14,214 bases of DNA from DASSJF01 sp035934535 (GTDB taxonomy: Bacteria; Sysuimicrobiota; Sysuimicrobiia; Sysuimicrobiales; Segetimicrobiaceae). The stretch spans positions 1 to 14,214 of the forward strand of contig DASYXS010000016.1 of assembly GCA_035934535.1 (NCBI GenBank). The letters are read 5' to 3'. Positions 1 through 5,989 of this stretch are shown piece by piece. The translations under genes were made by a program, and so were the position numbers. Each line of letters begins with the position of its first letter. Within the stretch, counting starts at the first letter, position 1. The notes under the pieces are model-generated. The model was not told where the DNA came from. It saw only the letters and a list, made by a program, of their open reading frames with translations, and ran no database searches.

Positions 1-358
1 CGTATACGGTCAGCCGGTTCCTCTCACAGTGGAGGCGCGAAGGGCTCGTCGATGTACGGCGTGAACGCGTCGTCGTCCAGCATCCGAGGCGACTCCAAGA
101 TATTGCAACAGCCGGAGCTGAGTCAGCCTCAGGCCCTCGGCGGTCCAGCGGATCGATGTAACGGCGCATGATCGAGCCACAGCAAGCCGGCCCGCGCAGC
201 TCCGCAGGCACCTCTCGTTCCCGTCCTCTACTTGGGAATCGGATAGAGACCTGATTGAGCCCCTTTGCTTCTTGCTCAAGTATTAAGGAAAGCCTCAATA
301 AGTCGGAGGATCAAGGTTTTCGATGTGGGCGCCAAGGCTAATCAATATCGATCTTCTC
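1..358. other. Left-edge region with no convincing gene
   Basis: I see no reading frame here that looks like a complete protein. On the minus strand a short open stretch ends at a TGA (24-26). Its last residues, LDDDAFTPYIDEPFAPPL, have a natural-looking composition, but the frame is closed by a TGA about 32 codons upstream. The neighbouring minus frame stays open from a TTG at 279 but reads as arginine-rich low-quality protein. This could be the decayed or frameshifted tail of a gene that once followed mrfB on the minus strand, because the IS at 362 separates this DNA from mrfB. The base composition is more AT-rich from about 240 to 360. No RNA gene, terminator or repeat is evident. Confidence 0.35.
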
Positions 359-361
359 TTA
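359..361. repeat. Target-site duplication of the IS, left copy (TTA)
   Basis: TTA sits directly outside the left terminal repeat and is repeated at 1719-1721 directly outside the right one. A 3-bp TNA duplication is known for some IS5-family groups. Only three bases match, so chance is possible, but the position exactly abutting both repeats supports it. Confidence 0.6.
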
Positions 362-378
362 GAACCTATCCCAAAACC
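362..378 (+). repeat. IS left terminal inverted repeat
   Basis: The sequence is GAACCTATCCCAAAACC. It matches the reverse complement of 1702-1718 at 16 of 17 positions (A versus G at position 3), and that of the internal copy at 1259-1275 at 15 of 17. Confidence 0.85.
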
Positions 379-408
379 CATGGGGAGGGAGTATACTTAG
401 CGTGACCA

Positions 409-1271
409 ATGATCGCACCTTCACCGCAGCAGAGGTCGACGCCTATGACGACGCGGCATCGGTCGAAGCGACGGTTACGTACGATCTGGCGTATCCCCGA
501 CGATCTCTGGGCCCAGCTCCAGCCGCTTCTGCCACCCGAAAAGCCGCCCGGGACTAATGGCCGTCCGGTAGTTCCCTTCCGCCAGGTTATGGACGGCATC
601 CTGTACGTGCTCCGCACGGGCTGCCAGTGGAAAGCTTTGCCCCGGGAGTATGGGTCGGGCTCCACCTGCCATCGCCGGTTCCAAGAATGGGTGCAGGCCT
701 GTATCTTCGAGCGGCTGTGGGCCAAGCTGCTCACTCGGTACGACAACCTGCGAGGGATCCAATGGCGATGGCAATCGCTGGACAGCGTCGTGGTCAAGGC
801 GCCGTTGGGGGGGCACAAACAGGCCCCAACCCGACGGACCGCGGCAAGCTCGGCACGAAGCGCCACACGCTGACCGACCAACGCGGCGTCCCGCTGGCCG
901 TCGTGGTGACCGGCGCCAACACCCACGATATGAAAGCGGCGACGACCACATTGGACAGCATTGTCGTACGGCGCCCTCGTCCTACGCTCAAGGAACCTCA
1001 GCACCTCTGCCTCGATAAGGGGTACGATTTCCCGGTGATCCAGGCGGCAGCCCGAAGCCGACATTACACGCCCCACCTCCGCCATCGTGGCGAATGTCCA
1101 CCGCGCCGCCGGCGACACCCGGCGCGCCGTTGGGTCGTTGAGCGCACTGGTGCTTGGCACAATCGGTTTCGAAAACTTCTCATCCGCTTCGAGAAGCTGA
1201 TGGAGAACTACCGTGGACTGGTACATTTCGCATGTGCCCTCATCGTCTACCGACTGATGGTCTTGGGATAG
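409..1271 (+). CDS. IS5-family transposase, joined by -1 ribosomal frameshift
   Basis: This is a DDE transposase that would cut and rejoin DNA at the element's terminal repeats. The first frame runs 409-873 and the second covers 627-1271. Slippage by -1 on the G7 run at 807-813 (TTG GGG GGG C) joins them into 287 residues from the ATG at 409, or 275 from the ATG at 445. The junction reads VVKAPLGG-AQTGPNPTDRGK, the expected family sequence. Numbered from the ATG at 445, the DDE residues are D113 (SLDSVVVKAP), D191 (LCLDKGYD) and E233 (VVERTGAWHNRFRKL). The N-terminal part carries the helix-turn-helix-like region of this family. A -10-like TATACT lies at 392-397, close enough to the ATG at 409 that the ATG at 445 may be used instead. 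The stop codon TAG (1269-1271) lies inside the internal terminal repeat. The start is uncertain; the family assignment is firm. Confidence 0.88.
805..814 (+). promoter_or_regulatory. Programmed -1 frameshift site in the transposase
   Basis: A run of seven G (807-813) sits where the first transposase frame leaves the family sequence and the second frame takes it up. In the zero frame it reads TTG GGG GGG CAC. Slipping back one base gives GGG GGG GCA. Two-frame transposases joined by slippage are established in several IS5-family groups. I found no obvious downstream stimulatory structure, but did not compute folding. Confidence 0.7.
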
Positions 1272-1275
1272 GTCC
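1259..1275 (-). repeat. Internal copy of the IS terminal repeat
   Basis: The reverse complement is GGACCTATCCCAAGACC, which matches the left terminal repeat at 15 of 17 positions. It contains the transposase stop codon. It is probably the original right end of a shorter ancestral IS of about 914 bp. It is followed by CTA rather than the TTA seen at the other boundaries. Confidence 0.75.
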
Positions 1276-1432
1276 CTAGGCCAGCGACCCGATATCCTAA
1301 CACTCTTCGACTGTGGGGCACCTCGGGCTGACGGTTGGGGACTTAAAGCGGACACTGCGCGACCACTTGCGAATCGCAGTCTTGCTTTTGCCGGTCCTCT
1401 TGGCGAGCCATCCAACAGGGCCGGCGACATTC

Positions 1433-1636
1433 TCACCGTTTGTATAGCCTCCGGCGGACAAGACGGACGAGACCGTAAAGGCCGATGGCGAGACCGTAAA
1501 GGCCGATCCAGAAGACCCCAACTATGACGAGCAGGACGATGGCCCCGAAGCCGCTCTCGACAAGCAAGGGCCATTGGGTTGCGACGAAGAGCAAGGCAAG
1601 AATGAACGCGGCGATGCCCGTGAGGCGTCCGGTCAT
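1433..1636 (-). CDS. Small two-helix membrane protein, IS passenger gene
   Basis: This 67-residue protein of unknown function would sit in the cytoplasmic membrane. It has two hydrophobic segments: residues about 6-20 (LTGIAAFILALLF) and about 28-57 (FGAIVLLVIVGVFW followed by glycine-tyrosine-rich sequence). It ends in a basic tail, VRRRLYKR, predicted to be cytoplasmic. The chosen ATG has AAGGTG 8 bases upstream. An in-frame start at 1693 would add 19 unconvincing residues. A 21-bp tandem duplication (1469-1486 and 1490-1507) produces a doubled IGLYGL motif. The gene is convergent to the transposase and lies between the internal and outer terminal repeats, so it would travel with the element. 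I do not recognise the family. It could be a toxin-like peptide or simply a trapped host fragment; neither is shown. Confidence 0.6.
   Translation of the reverse strand: MTGRLTGIAAFILALLFVATQWPLLVESGFGAIVLLVIVGVFWIGLYGLAIGLYGLVRLVRRRLYKR
1469..1507. repeat. 21-bp tandem duplication inside the passenger gene
   Basis: An identical 18-bp stretch (GAGACCGTAAAGGCCGAT) occurs at 1469-1486 and 1490-1507, separated by 3 bp, for a period of 21. The period preserves the reading frame and encodes IGLYGL twice on the minus strand. This looks like a recent replication-slippage duplication in a membrane segment. Confidence 0.85.
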
Positions 1637-1701
1637 TATGGTTTCACCTTGACAGGAAACAAGACACCATGAGTTTTGACAAAAGGATATCATTTCAAAG
1701 A

Positions 1702-1718
1702 GGTTTTGGGATAGGCTC
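1702..1718 (-). repeat. IS right (outer) terminal inverted repeat
   Basis: The reverse complement is GAGCCTATCCCAAAACC, differing from the left repeat at one position of 17. It is followed directly by TTA (1719-1721), which repeats the TTA at 359-361 and is also the mrfB stop codon on the minus strand. Confidence 0.85.
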
Positions 1719-1721
1719 TTA
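1719..1721. repeat. Target-site duplication of the IS, right copy, and mrfB stop
   Basis: TTA directly after the right terminal repeat duplicates 359-361. Read on the minus strand it is TAA, the mrfB stop codon. The inferred uninterrupted target also supplies TAA at this point, so insertion did not change the protein. Confidence 0.6.
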
Positions 1722-2894
1722 GCGGGTCTCTAACCTAACGAGACGCTTCGTTAGTCGCGTGACAGGCCCAGCGAGGCCGAGCCGCGACGCGATCTCCAGG
1801 GCCTCCCCGGCGGCGCCCCGCGCCGCCGCGAGGTCGCCCGCGCGCGTCCGGGTCTTGGCGACCTCTTCGAGCACGTGCACCCGATAGAGGTCGGCCGCCT
1901 GCCAGGACGCCACCTCGGCCTCGAGCCGGCGGCACCGCGCCGTCTCCGCCCCGGTGAGGCGATAGGCGCGGCTGAGCCGCCGCAGCGCCCGCCAGCGGTC
2001 GCGGGGCGCCGCCGCTTCGTCCACCGCCCGATCGAAGCACCGCACCGCCCGCTCGTGTTCGCCGCGCCGCCCTAGCAGCACCCCGGCGCCTTCCCAATCG
2101 AAGCGCACGTGCGAACGCTCGAGGTCGCGGAGGGTGCGGATCACTTCGCCGTGAAGCGCGATCATCGCGAGGAGATCGGCGCGGTTGTGGGCGATCACCG
2201 GATCGAGGGCCGCCCGGTCGCCCGAGCGCAGATACTCGACGTAGATGGTGGGGATCAGCCAGCCGGGAACGTCGTTGTGCCGCGGCGCGCCGATTACCTC
2301 CGCTTCAAGCGTGCTCAGCCGGTAGGTGCCGAGCACGCGGTGCCACAGCCGCCGCGCCGGAGTGATCAGGTCCGTGTGGACGTCCGGCGCCGCGGGCCGT
2401 TGGCGCGCCAGGATGAACCGGGACTCGAGGATCGGCCAGTCGAACCGCCGGCCGTTGAACGTGACGAGGTGCGGGCGTCCGGCGAGCCGCTCGCTCACGG
2501 CCCCGAGGAGCTGCGCTTCGGACCGCAGGCGCCGCAGCAGAAACTGTTCCGTGACGAGGGTCTCCCCGTCGAGATAGGCCAGCCCGACCAGGAACGCGTA
2601 GGTGCCGGTGCCGCCGGCGAGGCCCGTCGTTTCCGTATCGAGCCAGACCATCCCGGCCGCGGCACCGCCGTGCTCCGCGGCGACCCACCCGACGCTCGCG
2701 CCGATCTCGACCGCGCCGTGGCGGTGGCCGAACGCGTAGCGCGCGCGGACAACCTCCACCCCGTCGCCGCCCGACGAGGGCGCGGGGCCCCGCTGTGCCG
2801 GCGGCGCCGCCGAACGGCGTGCCGGTGCGATGCCCCCGCCGTAGCGGCGAAGCCGCTCCCGAAGGCTGTCGACCGAGGTGTCAGGCAGGGACAC
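1719..2894 (-). CDS. mrfB: MrfB/YprB-type 3'-5' exonuclease with TPR-like tail
   Basis: This is a DEDD-superfamily exonuclease that, in Bacillus subtilis, works with the MrfA helicase in repair of mitomycin C lesions. Numbered from the GTG at 2894 (391 residues), the exonuclease motifs are WLDTETTGL with D86 and E88, TFNGRRFDWPIL with D152, and AHNRADLLAM with H236 and D240, giving a DEDDh-type active site. Residues about 265-385 are helical and TPR-like. The GTG start overlaps the mrfA stop by 14 bp, implying translational coupling. The frame stays open further upstream to 2990, but that stretch would lie wholly inside mrfA and reads as non-protein. No strong Shine-Dalgarno is visible. The stop TAA is exactly the IS target duplication, so the protein is intact despite the insertion. 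The first 45 residues are poorly conserved-looking, so the start is the least certain part. Confidence 0.88.
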   Translation of the reverse strand: MSLPDTSVDSLRERLRRYGGGIAPARRSAAPPAQRGPAPSSGGDGVEVVRARYAFGHRHGAVEIGASVGWVAAEHGGAAAGMVWLDTETTGLAGGTGTYAFLVGLAYLDGETLVTEQFLLRRLRSEAQLLGAVSERLAGRPHLVTFNGRRFDWPILESRFILARQRPAAPDVHTDLITPARRLWHRVLGTYRLSTLEAEVIGAPRHNDVPGWLIPTIYVEYLRSGDRAALDPVIAHNRADLLAMIALHGEVIRTLRDLERSHVRFDWEGAGVLLGRRGEHERAVRCFDRAVDEAAAPRDRWRALRRLSRAYRLTGAETARCRRLEAEVASWQAADLYRVHVLEEVAKTRTRAGDLAAARGAAGEALEIASRLGLAGPVTRLTKRLVRLETR

Positions 2895-5160
2895 AGACGT
2901 CGCGCAGCAGGCGCAGCGTCCGGCGCTTGGCGTCCGGCCCGAGCCCCAGCACCGGCCCGACGCAGGACGGACAGCCCGCCTCGCACCCACAGGCCTCGAT
3001 CAAGGCCGCGGCCGTGTCCAACAGTTCGCGCCGCAGCGCGAACAGCCGCTCCGCCTGCCCGACGCCGCCGGGGATCTGCTCGTACACCGTCACCGTGGGC
3101 TCGGCGGTGTGCGGCGAGCGCGTCTCCGCGAGCGCGCCGAGGTCGCGCGGGTCGCACATCAGGTAGAGCGGCGCGACGTTGTGGAGGGCGTTGGCGACGC
3201 CGAGCAGCGCGCCCTGGAGGGCGTCGTTGTCGAGGTCGGCGGCGCGGGAGCGCGGGAACACCCACCAGGCCCCGGTCGTGTGCAGCGTCGTTTCCGGCAG
3301 GTGGATCGTCCCGAAGCCGACGTTCTCGTGACTGGACAGCGTCAGCTTCTTGAAAATCGTCGGCCGGAACGTGACCGTGACCTCGCCGTGCGCCGCGTCC
3401 TCCGCGCGCGCGAACTCCGCCAGCACGCGGAGGTCGGTCGCGATCTGCGCATCCGTGTAGTAATCGACCTCGACGCGGGTCACGTACGCCTTCCGCTCTT
3501 CCCAATCCAGGCGGTCCACGTGGTACTGCTGGCCGAGGTGGATGTAGATCGCGTCCTCGTGCACGAAGGCTGGCGCCGAGGCGAGGTCGATCTCGCCGAT
3601 CACGCGGGGCCGCGGCTCAGCCGCCCCGCCCCGCGAAGCCGGGGTCGTGTCGATGATGACCACATTCTCCTGGCTGGCGCTGCGCAGGCTCACCTCTTCG
3701 GCCGGGTACGCCTCGGCGACGTAATGCCAGGCATCGTCCTCGTGGTGGAGGACGCGCGCCTCCTCGAGGTAGGCGAGGATCTCGGGCAGCGTATTGGGCC
3801 CGAACGTCTCGCCGTCGCGCAGGGGCAGCTCGAAGGCTGCGCACTTGAGGTGGCTCGCCAGTACGAGCAGGTTGTCGGGGTTGGTCCGGGCTTCTTCCGC
3901 GCCCTGCCGCAGCAGGTAATCCGGATGGCGGACGATGAACTGATCGAGCGCGGCGCTCGTCGCGACCAGGACGGCGAGCGCCCGCTCCTGCCGGCGGCCG
4001 GCCCGGCCCATCTGCTGCCACGTGCTGGCGATCGTACCGGGGTACCCGACCAGCACCGCGGCGCTCAGTTGCCCGATGTCGATGCCGAGCTCCAGCGCGT
4101 TGGTGGCGGCGACCGCGCGCACCGCGCCGCTGCGCAGCCCCGCCTCGATCTTGCGCCGTTCCGACGGGAGATACCCTGCCCGATAGCCGCAGATCGCGTC
4201 GGCCGGCAGCGACCGCCGCTCCGCCGCCGCGCGCAGGTACGTGGTCAGCAATTCCGCCGCGAGCCGGGAGCGCGCGAAGAAGATCGTCTGGATGCGGCCG
4301 CCCAGCAGCTCGCCGGCCAGCGTGACCGATTCCCGCACCGCGTCGATGCGGATCCCGAGCTGTTCGTTCACCACCGGCGGATTGTAGAAGCCGACGACGC
4401 GCTCGCCGGACGGCGCGCCGTTGCGGTCGACGACCGCCATCGCGCGGCCCACGAGACGCTCGGCGTGCTCCTTGGGGTTGCCGATCGTGGCCGAACAGCA
4501 GATGAACTGCGGCGCGCTGCCGTAGAAGGCGCAGATGCGCGCGAGCCGCCGCAGCACGTTCGCAAGATGCGAGCCGAAGATGCCCCGGTAGTGGTGCAGC
4601 TCGTCGAGCACGACGTAGCGGAGGTTCTCGAACAGGCGCAGCCACTTGGTATGGTGCGGAAGGATCGCCGTGTGCAGCATGTCCGGATTGGTCACCACGA
4701 CGTGTCCGGCGGCCCGGATCGTCCGCCGCGCATCGGCCGGGGTGTCGCCGTCGTATGTGAACGCCCGCACGTCCGCGCCGAGCAGCCCGATCAGCGTTTG
4801 GAGTTCGTCCACCTGGTCGGCGCCGAGCGCCTTGGTCGGAAACAGGTAGAGCGCCCGCGCCTGGCCCTCGCGCAGTACCGTGTCCAAGACCGGCAGGTTG
4901 TAGCAGAGGGTCTTGCCGGACGCGGTGGGCGTCACGATCACGGCGTCGGAACCACCGCGCACGAGGCCGTAGGCCTCGGCCTGGTGCGAATACAACTGAG
5001 TGATCCCGGTGCGGCGGAGCGCCTCGACGAGCCGCGGGTCCAGGCCAGAGGGAAATGGTTCGTATTGAGCGGCCCGTTCAGGGATCGTATGCCACGCCGT
5101 GAAGTGTGGCGTGAACCGCGGGCGGGTTCGAAGTGCCTCGATGATCTGGTCCAATGTCAT
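2881..5160 (-). CDS. mrfA: MrfA/YprA DEAH-type superfamily 2 helicase with DUF1998 domain
   Basis: This 759-residue ATP-dependent 3'-5' DNA helicase has the same architecture as B. subtilis MrfA, which acts with MrfB in mitomycin-specific nucleotide excision repair. Visible motifs are the upstream Q-like SHQAEA (58-63), Walker A TPTASGKT (77-84), motif Ia FPTKALGADQ, DELH at 186-189 (motif II), SAT at 223-225 (motif III), TNALELGIDIG (353-363, motif V) and QQMGRAGRR (382-390, motif VI). The C-terminal DUF1998 domain contains the cysteine cluster CGCEAGCPSC (C724, C726, C730, C733), the four-Cys metal-binding signature of the family. The ATG at 5160 is preceded by AGGGG about 7 bases upstream, which lies inside a hairpin. 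A SOS-like box lies 47 bp further upstream. It is cotranscribed with mrfB. Confidence 0.93.
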   Translation of the reverse strand: MTLDQIIEALRTRPRFTPHFTAWHTIPERAAQYEPFPSGLDPRLVEALRRTGITQLYSHQAEAYGLVRGGSDAVIVTPTASGKTLCYNLPVLDTVLREGQARALYLFPTKALGADQVDELQTLIGLLGADVRAFTYDGDTPADARRTIRAAGHVVVTNPDMLHTAILPHHTKWLRLFENLRYVVLDELHHYRGIFGSHLANVLRRLARICAFYGSAPQFICCSATIGNPKEHAERLVGRAMAVVDRNGAPSGERVVGFYNPPVVNEQLGIRIDAVRESVTLAGELLGGRIQTIFFARSRLAAELLTTYLRAAAERRSLPADAICGYRAGYLPSERRKIEAGLRSGAVRAVAATNALELGIDIGQLSAAVLVGYPGTIASTWQQMGRAGRRQERALAVLVATSAALDQFIVRHPDYLLRQGAEEARTNPDNLLVLASHLKCAAFELPLRDGETFGPNTLPEILAYLEEARVLHHEDDAWHYVAEAYPAEEVSLRSASQENVVIIDTTPASRGGAAEPRPRVIGEIDLASAPAFVHEDAIYIHLGQQYHVDRLDWEERKAYVTRVEVDYYTDAQIATDLRVLAEFARAEDAAHGEVTVTFRPTIFKKLTLSSHENVGFGTIHLPETTLHTTGAWWVFPRSRAADLDNDALQGALLGVANALHNVAPLYLMCDPRDLGALAETRSPHTAEPTVTVYEQIPGGVGQAERLFALRRELLDTAAALIEACGCEAGCPSCVGPVLGLGPDAKRRTLRLLRDVCVPA

Positions 5161-5164
5161 GCTG

Positions 5165-5178
5165 CGACCCCTGGGTCG
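5165..5178 (-). promoter_or_regulatory. Inverted repeat over the mrfA ribosome binding site
   Basis: CGACCC and GGGTCG form a perfect 6-bp inverted repeat with a 2-base centre, starting 5 bases upstream of the mrfA ATG. The likely Shine-Dalgarno (AGGGG, complement of 5168-5172) lies inside it. In RNA the 2-base loop is too tight, so the real stem would be shorter (4-5 bp). It could mask the ribosome binding site or serve as a protein-binding palindrome. Confidence 0.35.
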
Positions 5179-5206
5179 ATGCCCATCATGTCGGAAGACA
5201 CACTGT

Positions 5207-5220
5207 CGAACCTACGTTCG
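5207..5220. promoter_or_regulatory. Candidate LexA (SOS) box upstream of mrfA
   Basis: CGAACCTACGTTCG is a perfect palindrome-type match to CGAAC-N4-GTTCG, the LexA/DinR box of Bacillus and actinobacteria. It is centred about 53 bp upstream of the mrfA ATG and about 66 bp upstream of the antitoxin ATG. On the minus strand it falls between a -35-like TTGTAT (5224-5229) and a weak -10-like CAGTGT (5201-5206) spaced 17 bp apart, where LexA binding would block RNA polymerase. LexA itself is not in the window, and the promoter assignment is weak. Confidence 0.65.
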
Positions 5221-5243
5221 TGATACAACTCATTAGTCCTTGT

Positions 5244-5273
5244 TTGATTTGAATTATGTCTTTATGTCATAAT
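5244..5273 (+). promoter_or_regulatory. Toxin-antitoxin promoter and likely autoregulatory operator
   Basis: A -35-like TTGATT (5244-5249) and a -10-like CATAAT (5268-5273) are separated by 18 bp in an AT-rich island within GC-rich DNA. An inverted repeat, ATTATG (5253-5258) and CATAAT (5268-5273), overlaps the spacer and the -10 element. Phd-type antitoxins usually repress their own promoter through such repeats. The expected transcription start falls at about the antitoxin ATG (5280), so the message may be leaderless or nearly so. No Shine-Dalgarno is visible. Confidence 0.5.
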
Positions 5274-5279
5274 GGCTTT

Positions 5280-5576
5280 ATGAAGACCGCGACGGTCGCA
5301 GAGTTCAAGCGGCGATTCTCAGAGTTTGTCGCGGAGGTCCTCTATCGCGGCGAACGCATCATCGTGGCACGGCGTAACACGCCGGTCGCCGCCCTCGTGG
5401 GGCTCGCAGATCTTGAAAGGTTGTCGGTGGAGCCAACCGTCAAGCCGGAGCGCCGTGGATTGCTGGCCGCGATTGGGGCCTGGGGGGATTATCCCGACCT
5501 GGACCAGATGGTGAAAGACATCTATGCGGCGCGTGAAGCCGCTACCGATCGGCCGGTGCCGTCCCTGGACGAATAG
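5280..5576 (+). CDS. Phd/YefM-type antitoxin
   Basis: This 98-residue protein begins MKTATVAEFKRRFSEFVAEV and continues with ERIIVARRNTPVAALVGLADLE, the signature of the Phd/YefM antitoxin N-terminal DNA-binding and dimerisation fold (residues 1-50). The C-terminal half (about 55-98) is variable and would wrap around and inhibit the toxin. The ATG at 5280 is chosen over an in-frame ATG at 5256 because the family begins at MKT and the earlier ATG would lie within the promoter. The TAG stop abuts the toxin ATG with no gap, as in an operon. It probably represses its own promoter alone and with the toxin. The partner is a PIN toxin, so the pair is of the VapBC/FitAB class with a Phd-like antitoxin. 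Confidence 0.85.
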   Translation: MKTATVAEFKRRFSEFVAEVLYRGERIIVARRNTPVAALVGLADLERLSVEPTVKPERRGLLAAIGAWGDYPDLDQMVKDIYAAREAATDRPVPSLDE

Positions 5577-5984
5577 ATGTTCTTGTTTGACACCGACATC
5601 GTGAGCAACGTGATCCGGCCCGCGCCCTCGCCGGCGCTGATTCGCCGCTTAGCGGCCGTTTCGCCGGACGATCAGTGTACCAGCGCAGTTACGTTAGGTG
5701 AGCTCGTTTATGGCGCGCATCGCACGGACCGTGCCGAATATTTTCTTCGGCGGCTTGACGAGACCGTTCTCCGCGATCTGATGGTATTGCCGTTCGATCG
5801 CGACGCCGCCCACGTCTTCGGGCGCCTGCGGGCGCAGTTAGAACGAGCCGGTACGCCGCTGCCCGAACCGGACTTGCGCATCGCCGCGATTGCCCTTGCC
5901 GGCTCCCTGGTGCTCGTTACCGGCAACGTCCGTCACTTCACGCGCGTGCCGGGCCTCATCGTCGAGAACTGGCTGATGGCGTAG
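5577..5984 (+). CDS. PIN-domain ribonuclease toxin (VapC/FitB-like)
   Basis: This 135-residue PIN-domain protein is predicted to be a Mg2+-dependent RNase that blocks translation when its antitoxin is lost. It covers the whole usual VapC length. Acidic active-site residues are D5 (FLFDTDIVS, with D7), E42 (TLGELVYGA) and D99 (PEPDLRIAAIALA). The fourth position lies in TGNVRHF, where an Asn (N117) stands in the TxNxxHF motif common in this family. The ATG follows the antitoxin stop immediately, so translation is probably coupled. It is convergent with the DinB-like gene: the two stop codons are only 5 bp apart and no terminator is visible between them. Confidence 0.87.
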   Translation: MFLFDTDIVSNVIRPAPSPALIRRLAAVSPDDQCTSAVTLGELVYGAHRTDRAEYFLRRLDETVLRDLMVLPFDRDAAHVFGRLRAQLERAGTPLPEPDLRIAAIALAGSLVLVTGNVRHFTRVPGLIVENWLMA

Positions 5985-5989
5985 CTCTG

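Larger units (their letters stand above)
362..1718 (+). mobile_element. IS5-family insertion element carrying a passenger gene
   Basis: The 1357-bp unit is bounded by 17-bp inverted terminal repeats that match at 16 of 17 positions, flanked by TTA on both sides. It holds a transposase in two frames (409-1271) and, beyond an internal copy of the terminal repeat (1259-1275), about 440 bp of extra DNA with a small convergent membrane-protein gene. IS427/IS1031-like members of the IS5 family are normally about 0.8-1 kb, with the transposase stop lying in or near the right repeat. That matches the internal repeat here, so the extra 440 bp look like an acquired passenger segment. A unit ending at the internal repeat would have mismatched flanks (TTA on the left, CTA on the right), which favours the longer unit as the one last inserted. 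Confidence 0.8.

Noticed and set aside
409..1271. Transposase as a pseudogene
   Set aside because: The single frame change falls exactly on a G7 run at the position expected for programmed -1 slippage, and the catalytic residues and both ends are intact.
1297..1521. 74-codon minus-strand frame in the IS passenger region
   Set aside because: It overlaps the better-supported 67-residue membrane protein in another frame, lacks a ribosome site and has serine/arginine-rich shadow composition.
366..1574. 402-codon minus-strand frame across the IS
   Set aside because: It is antisense to the transposase, which shows full DDE motifs, and the antisense product is low-complexity and arginine-rich.
2878..5223. 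781-codon plus-strand frame opposite mrfA
   Set aside because: mrfA carries all helicase motifs in the minus frame, and the plus frame has none and mirrors its codon periodicity.
5985..5989. Terminator between the toxin and DinB-like genes
   Set aside because: Only 5 bp separate the stops, and the nearby GCTAGC is a short palindrome without stem or T tract.
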